Source: Blastocystis sp. Blastoise (Eukaryota > Sar > Bigyra > Opalinata > Blastocystidae). From it: DNA of 64,000 nt. Of this stretch, positions 9,901-22,451 are shown piece after piece. Each line of letters opens with the position of its first letter. Positions within the stretch are counted from its first letter, which is position 1. The stretch spans positions 310,001 through 374,000 of the forward strand of contig JBBPEB010000011.1 of the NCBI GenBank assembly GCA_039096225.1, given 5' to 3'. Made by a program: the position numbers and the translations under genes. The notes beneath the pieces were generated by a model. That model was not told where the DNA came from. It searched no databases and saw nothing but the letters and a program-made list of their open reading frames with translations.

Positions 9901-12900
9901 AATTTTTATTATTATTCATATATAAAGATATTCAATTGATAAAAATAATAATAAATTATATGAAAAAATTTTGCATTTATTTTACGAACAAAAACAAACA
10001 ATAAAAAATTGTTTGGATTATAGCCTTGATTTTAGACAATCTTTTTTTCATTTATTATCTTTAGTCGGACTTTATTCTGTTTATTTTGAGGATTTTATGG
10101 AAGAATTCTTAGAATTATTATATGTATATATGTATATTTATTATTTTATTCAATATATCATAGTTATATATATACATTTCTAACATTTTTTTATAATAAT
10201 TTATTTAAATACCTATATATATAATTATTATATATACATATATTTTAGATGATATTTGAATATATGCCAATTAATCCACCAATAGTTAATCAAGATATTC
10301 TTTTCTTCATTGATAATTGGCTGACTGTCCTTTTAAAGAAATATCAACATACATTTAAAGACTATATTAATAAACATAAAAAACTATACGATGTTATTAA
10401 TAGAATTATTTGTTGTTGTTTACTTCCTTATGTATATTTTGTAATATTTATATATATTTACTATTTTATATATATTTTTATTATATGTAGTTATTGATTC
10501 GTTTTACTGTTTTATTATATTTAATTATTGATAAGTTTTACTGTTTTATTATATGTAATTATTGATAAGTTTTTACTGTTTTATTATATTTAATTATTGA
10601 TTAGTTTTACTGTATTAATATATGTGTATATAATTTTATTCTTTTTCTTCGATTTATATCTATAAGAATTATATTTATAGGAATATGATAGTTATGATGA
10701 AAATACAAAAAATATATTTTCATTAAACAGAGATACTATTTATGTATATTGTATTTATATAATATTACCTATTGATATATATATAGGGTATTCTTTCTAT
10801 ACAATGTCGTGAACTAAAAGAAAATGCTTTTAATACAATTAAATTATATTACAAGAGATTTAATGAGCAAGTATATATTTATAAACCATAGAGTAATAAT
10901 GATATTATTATATAAATTATTATTATATAACTTATTATTATTATTATTATTATTATATAACTTATTATTATATAATTTATTATTATTATATTATTATTAT
11001 TATATAACTTATTATATAGTCAATGGAAGAATGTGATAAAATTCGTTATCTAGACGGTTACTTATTTCTAATACCTTCTCTTTTTAATGAATATATACCT
11101 TCTAATGAAGATTTCCAAAATGTATTAATATATATATAACAAAAATAGTATATTGAATATCATTTTTATTTCATTTAGATATTCAGAAGTCTAGACTATT
11201 ATAAAACATCTCTCTATCTATTAAATACGTTCTTTTTCTTCATTACTATTCTTTGTAATCGACAAAGATGCATAATTACTGATACCAATCTTTGTAAAGA
11301 TATTTTTTCATTAATAATCAATGAATTTGATCAGCCCTTTGTACGTCTTTCTTTTTCAATTTATATATTTATTTAAATTATTAATAATTAGTTATATTTA
11401 TATATATATATTTATTTGTTTAACAATATATATAATAATATACTTATTTGCTTCTCTATTCAATAGCTTCAATATAATAATTCTTGTGCATTCAAATACT
11501 TCTGTATGCATGGTTATCACATCACATTCTTCAAACAAATTCCACTAGGTATATATATATTCATTTACATATATATATATATTATACATATATAGAAAAA
11601 TTAGTGAGTATTTTTATTCCTAATTCAACTACAATGAATATTACTACATATCGACTTCTATATGAAGGGTTTTCTATACTACTGGAATATTATCCTTTGC
11701 ATTTCGATAAGATTGTAGAAATAATTACAACACCTATTTTTAATCAGTTTACTCAACTTGTTACATATAATGTAAGAGACCCAAAAACCGTTTGTGTTGG
11801 ACTTATGATATTAGCTGTATAATATTTATTATATTGAGATATATATACATATATTTATTTATTTACTCTTTTTTATGTATTAATGATTAATACCTATTAT
11901 TTATATTTATAATATCAATATATTATAGAATAATTTTTTTCTTCTATTTTTTATTTCTATATAATACCTAGATAACTCTTTAGAATTGTATATTAACTAT
12001 AATTTCTTAATATACTATATATATATATATATATATATATAGTGTTTGTCTTATTGTATCTGTACTCCAGGTCAACTGCTATCATTAAATGAAACACGAT
12101 TGTTAGATAGAACTGTTTTTTGTGACTTATTTCAAAAGCATTATAATTTAATGATAGAACTAATAAACAATTATCTTAATGATGAGTATATATATACTAT
12201 AATAATAATAATAATATCATTATTTTTTTATCCGAAATCAATTTTAATATATATATTTATATCTAGAGATACAATGGAAACTTTTTGTTATTATTTAAAA
12301 TATTTAATTCGTGTGTTTCCACAATGCTTATATATGTATATTCCGCAAATATGTACTCAAATCACAAGTCTTTTTCAAAATACCAAATGTGGAGACTATA
12401 TATATCTTTCAGCATGTGTATATGAAAAATATAGTGATTATATTGACCTACTTCTACAGTATATATTATTTATTGAATTTATTTTTTTTTTCTTCTTTTA
12501 ATCAATATTTATATATATATATTTATTATTTCTTGTTATTCTTTTTATTCATAATATACAGAGTATTCTATACTATTATATTATTATGTTTATTATTATC
12601 TATATAAATAGAAATAACTTTGATCTAATTGCTTGGATTAAATCTATTTTCAATGCTGCACTTGAATTTATAAATAACGACCATTCCTTACAAAATCGTT
12701 TCATTGAAAAAGTAGAATATATTTTTTTCTTGTTTATCATAGATATTTATACTATTCTAATTTATATTATAATTATTCTTCATATATTCAGTATAATTAG
12801 ATATTGAACTACTTTTTAAATCTATTTTTATTCTATATAGATTTCTTATTTCAATAATATTCTAATAATTATATAATATACTTTATTATAGTTCATGTTA

Positions 12901-13717
12901 TCAATTAAGAAAATTGTTATAAATCAAAATTTACAGTCACTGATATATTCCGATATTATATTTACAGAAAGAATAATTCAATTCCTTTGTGATTGTTGTC
13001 TTATTCAAGAAAAGTATATAAATATATATATTTAATATTTTTTATCTAGTTTTGTTTTATTCTATATTTGTATTTTAGTATATATATGTTTTATATATTT
13101 ATATATTTATTTCTAGAGAAGTTTATATACAAGTTTCAGATTTATTAAATCTTATGACCGATCGTTCCTGTTTCTATCAACAATCAAATAATCAAATAAC
13201 TATGAATATACAAAACTTAAACACATTAATTGAGAAACATATGTCAGTGTTAATCAAAAATATTGTATATATATATATATATATTCTTTGTAATCCTTTA
13301 TTCTTTATACTTTATGTATTATTTGTTTTTAATAAGGACTTATATATATATATATATCCATTATTATATCTATAGATGAATGGTTTATTATTTCATTATC
13401 CTGATCAATATGATATAATAAGCAAATTAGAACGATCTACTTTATATACATTATATTATTTATATCATTATTCTTTTGATTCTTATTCACGTGCAATGGG
13501 AGAATATATACAATGGCTTACTACACAATATCATTACAATGAATGTATCAACAAATTAACAGATGTATATTATTATATATCATCATTTATTATTATATAC
13601 ATATATACATATTATATATAGACAAAAAGTCATAATAATCTTTTAAAAAGTATTTTTATTCAAAATATATATATATTTGTTAATAAAATGGAAAGAAACG
13701 AAGTTTCTATGATTTGA
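8572..13717 (+). CDS. Transportin-3/importin-13-like karyopherin beta
   Basis: A HEAT-repeat nuclear import receptor, by similarity to TNPO3/Mtr10, which imports SR proteins. About two dozen short exons are joined by GT-AG introns. The start of the recognisable protein is FNGRDPGDRSEAQNILNQL, then FLEISKYLLTEASGVYANHG (8850-9000), which matches the family's first repeats. Later exons include QECLK-free NLCCTGMSQVSYTIIDTIFH, FRSLDYYKTSLYLLNTFFFF, LLYEGFSILLEYYPLHFDKI, CICTPGQLLSLNE, and YLIRVFPQCLYMYIPQICTQ followed by CVYEKYSDYIDLLL, which matches the C-terminal repeats of TNPO3. The last exon (13622-13717) ends in TGA. The first exon is uncertain: the ATG at 8572 joins in phase at about 8771, but its translation does not look like a karyopherin N-terminus. 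The karyopherin call is good; the exact subfamily is moderate. Confidence 0.72.
10492..10612. repeat. Tandem 37-bp repeat in a karyopherin intron
   Basis: Four imperfect copies of GTTTTACTGTTTTATTATAT followed by a TTAATTATTGATAA-type segment. Confidence 0.8.
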
Positions 13718-14305
13718 TAAGGTTGTTTTTGTTTTTGTTTTTCTTCTTCTTTTTTACTTGCTTTTGTTATATGTGTTTTTTTTTAATAATTATATATTTT
13801 TATTTTATTTTATTTTATTTTATTTATTATTATTATTCATTTTATTATTATTTTATTTCATCCATTTTCAGAATTCTTATTCATTTTTTTTAAATAAATC
13901 TTTATTTATTTTCCAAAAGTTTTATTCTATTACTCCTATGTCTTTATCCTTCTCATCAACTCTATTCAAACTCTTTATTAATCTAATTATTTCATTTCAT
14001 TGTATTTTATTTCTTTTATTTTATTCAATTTGTTTTTTTTTATATTTTTTTTTTAATTAAAACCATACTTTTAAAAGTCTATTTAATTCTATATATACAA
14101 AAACAAGAATATATTTTTTAATGTTACTAGAAGACTTATAATTAACTTTATACAAAACCAAATAACTATAAAATAGCAATTATTCATAACACAAAAAAAA
14201 TATAAGAAACGGAAAAGAAAAGAAAAGAGATATATATAAGGATAGTGTTTTTAAAATATATTACTTTAGAAATATATATTTTAATATATATATATTCTAT
14301 ATTGT
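13718..14305. other. Convergent intergenic, T-rich then A-rich
   Basis: Separates the 3' ends of the karyopherin and bS21m genes. Composition flips from T-rich (13720-14060) to A-rich (14080-14230), as expected for two facing 3' flanks. The ORF at 13758-14060 is low-complexity Phe/Leu and unsupported. Confidence 0.6.
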
Positions 14306-14781
14306 TTATCTATAAGAAGGATCAATACGAATATCAACATCTTGTTGAAGTTCTTCTTCTTTAAGTTCATTCACAATTTCATTAAAATATTGCTTAGCAC
14401 GCTTGTGTCTGATTTCACCAGCCATTCGATGTTTCTTCATTGAAGGTGTCTCATTACAAAATATATGTTTCTAAATATAAAAGACATATTTATGAAGATA
14501 TATTTTTTTAAAAAGATAAATTTCATATAATAAATTTCTATTATCGTTTATAAAACAATCACTCAAACTGTCAATAAAAATTTAAATACATAAATACATA
14601 CATTAGGACCTCTTCTCAAATAAGGAATAACTTTTTCACCAAAAAGTAACTTGTTATATACTTCAGCAGCATCAGAAGCTGTTCCATTGCAAGGAGCACA
14701 ACTAACAGATCTCACAAGCATCTGAGATGCTTTGAGTATATTTGTCTTATTACGAACAACTAAACTCGCTAGAGTATTCAT
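14306..14781 (-). CDS. Mitochondrial small-subunit ribosomal protein bS21m
   Basis: Two exons, 14602-14781 and 14306-14470, join in phase 0 to 114 aa. The first ~25 residues (MNTLASLVVRNKTNILKAS) are basic, hydroxylated and free of acidic residues, a plausible mitochondrial presequence. The core matches the S21 family: VYNKLLFGEKVIPYLRRG, then FCNETPSMKKHRMAGEIRHK with a basic helix RAKQYFNEIVNE. Bacterial S21 and human MRPS21 have the same length and layout. The start is the first ATG; a longer TTG-initiated frame exists but is unnecessary. Presence of this gene argues for a mitochondrion that translates its own genome. Confidence 0.82.
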
Positions 14782-15886
14782 TAGGATCGTTTTTAACAAC
14801 TACAAAAGTGTAGAAATTATTTTGATAAAAAAAAATGTTGTTATTCAAAAAACGTGAATAATCATGGGAATATTCTTTTATGAAAATTGTCCTTATTCTT
14901 TTTCTATAGAGACTTGCAAAATTATTCCCGCGGGAATTTTAAAAATTGCACTTCTTAAATTGCACTTTTTTTATTTGAATTGACAAAAATGTATTATTGC
15001 CACAATTAGCTATATGTATGGTTGCTATGCTCTAGTCTTGATCAGTATATCTGTAATAGTGTGTGATTGTTTCATTTTTAAAGGAATTAATGTTCTTGTG
15101 GCACTTTAGCAGAAAATATTAGACATTCCATTTACAAAAGTCTTTTTAACTGGTCTTAAAGATTGATATATGAAACTAAAATTCATTCTTAGTGTTTCTA
15201 GTCATATACAATTGAGAATTATAAAAGTCACTGTTAAATTATAACGAAATTAAGTGATTATCCTTCAAATTATTTTATGTGGATTTATCTAACATTTTAT
15301 CTTTCATTATTATCTAGATTATATATAAAGCATCTTAGATATGAAAAATAATATAAAGAAGAAAATATGACAACACATTTCCCCATTCATTTCCATAAAA
15401 ATTGAAATTTAATTTTTTTTTACCAAATTCAATTCGATACAAGACATCATTCTAAGCTCATTTATGAAGGTTCCACTTGAAACAACCTATTTAAACCACT
15501 TAATTGTGGCAAAAGTTAAAAAATTGCACTTTTTTTTTTTGTGACCCTAAAGATTGCACTTTTTACCTGGGAATGTCAAGTCTCTATTTTTCTATTAACT
15601 TTCTTGTTTTCATGTCAAATATTTATAAATAACAAAACAAAACTAGATACACATTGCAATGATTAAAGTACAAAATTCTTACGAATAAGAAAAAGAAAAT
15701 ACATAATATAAGAAATATATATTTTATATTTTGTTTTGAATAGATAAGTTTTAATAATACACAAAAAAAAAATGGCTCACCCTATTAATAAAACAAAAGT
15801 ATTCTATATATATATAAAGAATCTAATATTTTATTAATTGTATAAAAGATTTTTTTTTATTTGATAAAGCAAATAAAAGAATTCCT
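14782..15886. other. Intergenic region hosting a hAT-like miniature element
   Basis: bS21m and AP-4 beta are both on the minus strand, and this is the spacer between them. It contains the 680-bp element at 14907-15586. The rest is AT-rich with no supported ORF. Confidence 0.7.
14907..15586. mobile_element. hAT-type miniature inverted-repeat element with 8-bp target duplication
   Basis: The left end TAGAGACTTG (14907-14916) is the exact reverse complement of the right end CAAGTCTCTA (15577-15586). The terminal TAGAG fits the hAT end pattern YARNG. Directly outside lie identical 8-bp sequences TTTTTCTA (14899-14906 and 15587-15594), the target-duplication length of hAT elements. Subterminal copies of ATTGCACTT occur twice near each end, in the same orientation. 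A 14-bp palindrome ATTCCCGCGGGAAT sits near the left end. No transposase ORF is present, so it is non-autonomous. No second copy was seen in this window. Confidence 0.8.
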
Positions 15887-17920
15887 TTAAGCGATGGTAT
15901 TAAGAGCATTCTTTAAGATTTGAACGAAGTTATCTGTGTTACTAGGATCTTCACTCTTGACAGTAATCTTGCAATTATTTTGAGCAATAAGTAATTCAGT
16001 TAAGAAATACATACCATTAGAACAACCAAAAAGGAAAATCTTCATAACTTGTCCCATGAAACCAGAAGCGACAAAGGAAATAGCATTAGCAGAGCAAGCA
16101 GCTTCTACTTGATTAGGTTGAGAAGGAGCATTAGCAATTTGGAATTGTTCTTCATGAGCAGCAGTAAGAGTAGTCCATTTTTGTTGGAAAACAGCTCTAT
16201 CTAATACGCTATTAGGTTCTAAAGCAAAAGCTTCAGGAGCATTATTACCCATCATATTACCAGAAGCCATATCATCTTCTTGGAACATATCATCATCATC
16301 AACATTATCATCATCACCACCTTCTTCATAATCTTCTTCATCTTCATCTTCACCTTCAGCACCATTATAACCAAGATCAGGTACAACTAATTCCTTAGTA
16401 GTAACGAAGTTAGCAGCAGGTTTTTCATATATAACAGATAAACTATTAAATTCTTCAAATAATGTTTTAATAAGAGATTCTTCCATATCAACAAATTTAT
16501 CAACATTATCTTGATTAACATCGATAACAGAACGAGCACTTTCTACATCATTCTTTAATAATCTATAATACATAAGAACACGGTCACGAAGATCAGGAGA
16601 AGATTCATCTTCAATAAGAGCTTTAAATAAACGACCAAGCATAGCTTGCATTTCAGGAGCACGTCTAAAGAATAACTTAATACAACAAGTAAGTAATTCT
16701 AAACGAACACAAATAGCTTTTTCTTCAGTAATACCATCAATAATGATTTCAACAACATAAGGAGCATCTTCAACCATATCAGGGAAAGCACCAATAAGCC
16801 ATAAGCAAGCAGCACGACCTTTAGGATCAGTCATCTTAGTAAGAAGACGAGGAATATTACTCATAACTTCTTCAGCATATTCAGGATGTTTACGAAGTAA
16901 ATCTTGTAAAACAACGACAGTTTCAGAACGAATATGTTCGACTTCAATATCTAAGAATTCAATAAGAGTATCGAAAACAGGTCTACAAGCAATTTCCATA
17001 TTAATACCAAGATTAGCAATAGCACGAATAGCTTCTCTAGCAGTATGTTCAGGACTTCCAGGAACATATTCCTTTAATTCACCTAATAATTCCATATAGT
17101 TCTTATCAGTAGCTAATAAAGGAAGAATTTCAATCTTTTGTTTCCAAATATAAGAGGGTTCAGTATAACGACAGAAGAATTGACGATATTCATCAACAAA
17201 AGCAGAATTATCACTTCTTAACATAAGTTTAACATGAGAGAGGACAGTATAAGAAACTTCATAATAAGGAGAAGCAATAAGAGTAAGTAAAGGTTGCTTC
17301 AGACGAGTAAAGACTTGTTGTTTTACTTGAGGCATATTTTCAGTAAAAGCTAAATAAGTCTTTGTAGTAGCTAAAACAACAGCAGTATTGTGATATCTAA
17401 GGAAAGGTTCAAGAAGATTCATAATACCAAATAATTCTTGTTCATTTTCAGGACAATATTGAGAAACAAGATCTAAAACAGTACACATACACCATTCATT
17501 GAAATCCTTAAGACGATTTAATAAATGATGAATAAGAGCTTGAGTCTTAGGAAGATCTCCAGTAATTTCCTTAAGAGCAAGAAGAGCATTCGTAACAACA
17601 AGAGGATCGGTATCAAGAACTAAATTTTGAAGAGCAGTAATAAGATTACTATTCTTAACAAGTTCTTTATCAAGATGATATAACTTTAAAACACCCATGA
17701 TAGCTGTTCTACGAACATAAGCACTCTTATCTTGAAGACCACGTTCAAGAGGAGTTCTCATATATTCAACAACGGAAATAAGACGAAGAGAACAAAGAGA
17801 ACGAAGAGCCATACCACGAATAGTAGGATTCTCATTACGACTATATATATAGAGAATAATCATTATTTTGTTTAATAAATATATTTCTATTATTATTAAT
17901 AATATCTTTATTCAATAAAA

Positions 17921-17961
<41 letters not shown>

Positions 17962-18748
17962 CATACGAGTCTTTATCGAATGTGTTAATAGCAAGAATAG
18001 CTAAATCTTCATTTTGTTTAGCATAAGTAACAAGATATTGATTGGTCATCTTCTTAACAACAATATCCTTAGTAATGGAAACCTATAAAAAGATTAGTAT
18101 AGAAATAAAATCAATAAATAAAAAATAAAATCAATAAATAAAAAAAATAAAATCAATAAATAAAAAACTAAAATCAATAAATAAAAAAAATAAAATCAAT
18201 AAATAAAAAATAAAATCAATAAATAAAAAATAAAATCAATAAATAAAAAATAAAATCAATAAATTAAAAATAAAATCAATAAATTAAAAATAAAATCAAT
18301 AAATAAAAAATAAAATCAATAAATAAAAAATAAAATCAATGAATAAAAAATAAAATCAATAAATTAAAAATAAAATCAATAAATAAAAAATAAAATCAAT
18401 AAATAAAAAATAAAATCAATAAATTAAAAATAAAATCAATAAATTAAAAATAAAATCAATAAATTAAAAATAAAATCATACCATGACAACGTTAGGGAAA
18501 AGTTTAGACATATCAACACCCATAGTAGTGAAATAAATAACTTTTCTCATAACTTCACGAAGTTTCATATCATCTTTTTGGATTTCAGGTTTAGAAAGAA
18601 GAGTTTGTAATTCATTAACATCACCCTTCTTCTTAGAAGCAGCAAGAGTCTTCTGTTTCTGTTTAGCTTCCTTTTCAGCCTTGGTTTCCTTGGCACGACT
18701 GCCACCACCCATACCAGTAAGAGGCTTCTTATCCTTTCGCTTAAACAT
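15887..18748 (-). CDS. AP4B1: AP-4 complex subunit beta
   Basis: A large adaptin of the AP-4 coat at the trans-Golgi network. Three exons, 18482-18748, 17967-18082 and 15887-17840, sum to exactly 779 codons (778 aa). The trunk is an armadillo/HEAT solenoid: KVIYFTTMGVDMSKLFP, RNENPTIRGMALRSLCSLR, GLQDKSAYVRRTAIMGVLKL, HHLLNRL, and FFCRYTEPSYIWKQKIEIL. AP-4 beta is favoured over AP-1/2 beta by the SEPHYI-like TEPSYI segment, APYVVEIIIDG and LGRLFKALIE. An acidic hinge (DDDNVDDDDMFQEDD) leads to a C-terminal platform domain ending at ILKNALNTIA. No ear longer than the platform is seen, as in AP-4 beta. It is divergent from VPS29, with a 785-bp spacer. Confidence 0.88.
18104..18476. repeat. Minisatellite of 20-bp unit filling AP4B1 intron 1
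   Basis: About 18 near-identical copies of AAATAAAATCAATAAATAAA. Variants have AAATTAAA or GAATAAA. The array accounts for almost all of the intron between the exons 18482-18748 and 17967-18082. There are no spacers, so it is not CRISPR-like. Confidence 0.93.
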
Positions 18749-19533
18749 GATGATATATTACTTGATATTAATAGAGAATAATAAAAACAAATAAATTTCC
18801 TTATCAAATAATCATAATAATTACATTCTACATAGAGAAACACATCGAATAATGTCCATTTTTTCATATATGACTCCTTATCTTGGACATTTAACCTTTT
18901 TCTAGTCATAAAAACATCTATCTTACAACTGTTCCAATTATATGACCCCTTATTCTATAAAAGATAATCCAATATAAAATCTTCTTTAGAATCCTGGGAA
19001 ATCTCCAATTTATTTTTTGTTTATTTATTTTCATTTAAGTTCTTGTAATTTTGTATTTTGAAAGACTTTCTTATCGCAATCGTTTACAATTAATTGATAT
19101 AACATCGTGAATTGTTTTTATTTTCATATATTTCATAAAAAACACTTTTTTTTTACATTTCGTTTTTTTTCTCTATCTACTTTTTAATTTATATGTTCAT
19201 TCTTCTTTTCATATTTTGCTAAGAGTAAACTTATTATAAGTCGTAATTTTATAAGTAAATAACTGCTATTTTTTTTACAATTGACATCAAGTTATTATTG
19301 TAATATTGATATTGAAACGAATACTGTGTATGACACTTTAATAAAGTAATAACTGAAAGAAGAATACATGAAAATATGCAAAAAACGATGATTTATAAAT
19401 AATAATTTCGTTGAAGATACTCTTTTAGAAACTTTTCAAAAAATAGAGATCTTCTTCCTTATGATTATGGGAATTTATGAAGAAAGAAATGTAGAATTCT
19501 TTTGTTGTTTTATATCGTATTCCTCTTATATAA
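18749..19533. promoter_or_regulatory. Divergent promoter region, AP4B1 / VPS29
   Basis: 785 bp between two divergent ATGs. It holds T-runs (19145-19170) and a Phe/Leu-coding ORF that overlaps AP4B1 antisense frames and is not a gene. No recognisable specific motif. Confidence 0.4.
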
Positions 19534-20527
19534 ATGGCTGATTTTGGTGAAGTATGACATCTATGAACTATCTATATTATAATTCGTCTGTAGTTAATTT
19601 TAGTTGTAAGTGATCTTCACATTCCTTTCCGTGGTATTGAAATTCCTGCTAAATTCAAGGCTATGCTTGTTCCTGATAAATTTAAACATATTGTTTGTGC
19701 TGGTAATCTTTGTACTTCTGAACAAGTAGAACTTTTCAAGAGTTTAAGTGAAGACAATCATATTATTAAGGGTGATTTCGATGAATTTTTAGGTGATTAT
19801 CCTTATGAAGATCGTTTCTCTGTTGGTGATTGGACATTTGGTGTTTGTCACGGTCATCAACTTGTTCCTAATGGTGATCATTCTGTTTTAAATAGTTTAG
19901 CTAGAAAGGTATTCATTTTTATGATAATAAAATTTTCATTTGCTTTTATTTAATTTATTATTATATGTTTATTATTATAATGATTTGTATATATATATAT
20001 AAATAGCTTGATGTTAATGTTCTTATTACTGGACATACTCATAAACTTGATGTATTCAAAGAAAATAGTACTTTATTCCTCAATCCCGGTTCCTTTACTG
20101 GCGCTTTTACTCCTTCGAATCCGTATATTATATTTATTGTTTATTGTTTATTTATATTTATTATATTTATTTTATTTATATTTATTATATTTTATTTTAT
20201 TTATATTTATTATATTCTATTTTATTCATTATATTTTTTTTTATTATATTTATTATATTCTATTATATTCATTATATTTTATTTTATTATATTCATCATT
20301 TATTATAATCATTATATTTATTATATTTATATTCATTATTTATTATATTTATTATATAGTGATAATCATCCTACATTTATTCTTCTTGCAGTTAAAGACG
20401 ATAAAGTATATATATATATTTATTTATTATATTTATGATTATTATCTAGCTTACTGTTTTTACTTATCAATTAAAAGATAATAAATTAGATGTAAAGAAA
20501 ACGGAATATACAAAATCTGAATTATAA
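19534..20527 (+). CDS. VPS29: Retromer subunit VPS29
   Basis: Retromer component with a calcineurin-like phosphoesterase fold that scaffolds VPS35 at endosomes. Five exons, 19534-19551 (18 nt), 19594-19908, 20007-20122, 20360-20405 and 20450-20527, give 190 aa in continuous phase. Fold motifs are all present: LILVVSDLHIPFRG, FKHIVCAGNLC, IIKGDFDEF, CHGHQLVPNGD, LITGHTHKLD and LNPGSFTGAF, ending FTYQLKDNKL. The choice of TGTAG (19589-19593) rather than the next TTTTAG as acceptor restores the conserved first strand and keeps phase. The length matches the family (about 185 aa). Confidence 0.96.
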
Positions 20528-20910
20528 ACAATTTTTATGTGAAATATTATTTTTTTATTGTTTTTCGATTATTCCTTACTTGTTCTATCATTCAATTATT
20601 GTTTTATTTCATATATTTCTCTATAACGTAGAAAAGTCATCTTTTATATTTATAATTATTATATCCTATGCTTATTTGATTCTATATCTATGTTAACCAA
20701 CCACACATTTCTTTAATTTGCACATACATTATATTTATTTTGTTTATATCTCAAAATCATTAAATTAGTAATACCAAACAATAAGTTTTTCATATTCAAT
20801 TTTTTTGATCAATTATAAACTATATTTTTCTAACTAGTTACAAGAATATATAAAAAATAATAAAAAATTTCAATTTTTGTTATCATTTTTTGCTATCATT
20901 AAAACAAACC
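20528..20910. other. Intergenic, VPS29 to LUC7-like
   Basis: AT-rich 383 bp between two genes on the plus strand. No ORF and no specific motif recognised. Confidence 0.5.
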
Positions 20911-22419
20911 ATGCAAGCTGCAAGAGATCTTCTCGATCGACTTATGGGTCCGAACCGTAATGGTAATTTTGATAAAAAGACTTCTGAAATCAAAGACTTT
21001 CGTGATCCTCAAGTTTGTAAACTATTTCTATTAGGCTATTGTCCTCATGACCTCTTTCAAAATAGCAGAAACGATATGGGTCCTTGCCCTTTAATTCATG
21101 ATGAAAAACTAAGAACGTCGTATGTCTTTATTTCATAGATATTCTTATCTATTCTTTCTATTTAATATTTATTTGATGATAATATTCTATAGTTTTGAGA
21201 AAGATCCTCATAAAAATTCTTATCGTTATGAAGACCGATTATATTCTGTTGCCAAACAAATCTACATTGAGTCTGAAAGAAGAATTGAGGTATGATGAAT
21301 AATTATATCATTTTTTTTATACATGATTTAATAATTATCAGTGTTCTTATAGTATTTATTATTTACAATTGTAATTTTATTTAGGATCAAATACGTAAAC
21401 TTGAAAAAGTTGGACCTGTTCTTCCTGTTAAAGTAGAAGAAAATGAAGATGTTCAAAATAAAGTAAAAGTCATTGAAGCTTTACAAAAGAAATATAAAGA
21501 ACTCAGTATTTTTATTTATTTTATTTAATATATATAAATTCTATTTACTTTTATTGTTTTTTTTTTTATATTCTTAAATATTATATATTTTGTTTATTGT
21601 TTAAGTTATATTTTTATTTAATATTTTTTTTTTATATATTTTTTATTTATGTATTTATTTAATATTGTTTTTTATATATTTTTTATTTATGTATTTATTT
21701 AATATTGTTTTTATATATTTTTTATTTATGTATTTATTTAATATTGTTTTTATATATTTTTTATTTATGTATTTATTTAATATTGTTTTTATATATTTTT
21801 TATTTATATATTTATTTAATATTTTTATAGTAAATAATGGTAAAACTACTCAAGCTTTAGACGTTCAACATGAGATACAAGATGAAATACTAAATAAGGC
21901 TGAAATACAAGCTCGAATTATCCAAGACTCCAAAGCCATGCTTGACAAAAGTGTCACGTATACTTATTGTTTATTTATAAATTTTTTATTATTATGATTG
22001 TATTTATTATATTCTATTATTCTATTTATTCTATTATTCTATTTATTCTATTATTCTATTTATTCTATTTATTCTATTTATTCTATTTATTCTATTTATT
22101 CTATTTATTTTATTTATTCTATTTATTCTATTATTCTATTTATTCTATTTATTCTATTATTCTATTTATTCTATTATTCTATTTATTCTATTTATTCTAT
22201 TATTCTATTATTCTATTATTCTATTATTCTATTATTCTATTATTCTATTTATTCTATTATTCTATTATTCTATTATTCTATTATTCTATTTATTCTATTT
22301 ATTCTATTAATTATTATTAATACTATATTAATATATAGTGCTAGTAATGCTAAGGAGAATCAGCGTATGAGGGTATGTGATATTTGTGGAGCTACACTTT
22401 CTGCTTTTGATAGCGATAA

Positions 22420-22451
<32 letters not shown>

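Noticed and set aside
18104-18476. CRISPR-like array
   Set aside because: The 20-bp units are contiguous with no unique spacers, and the array sits in a eukaryotic intron. It is a minisatellite.
19584-19601. VPS29 acceptor at TTTTAG instead of TGTAG
   Set aside because: It gives TTG TAA in the required phase. The earlier acceptor restores LILVVSDLHIP.
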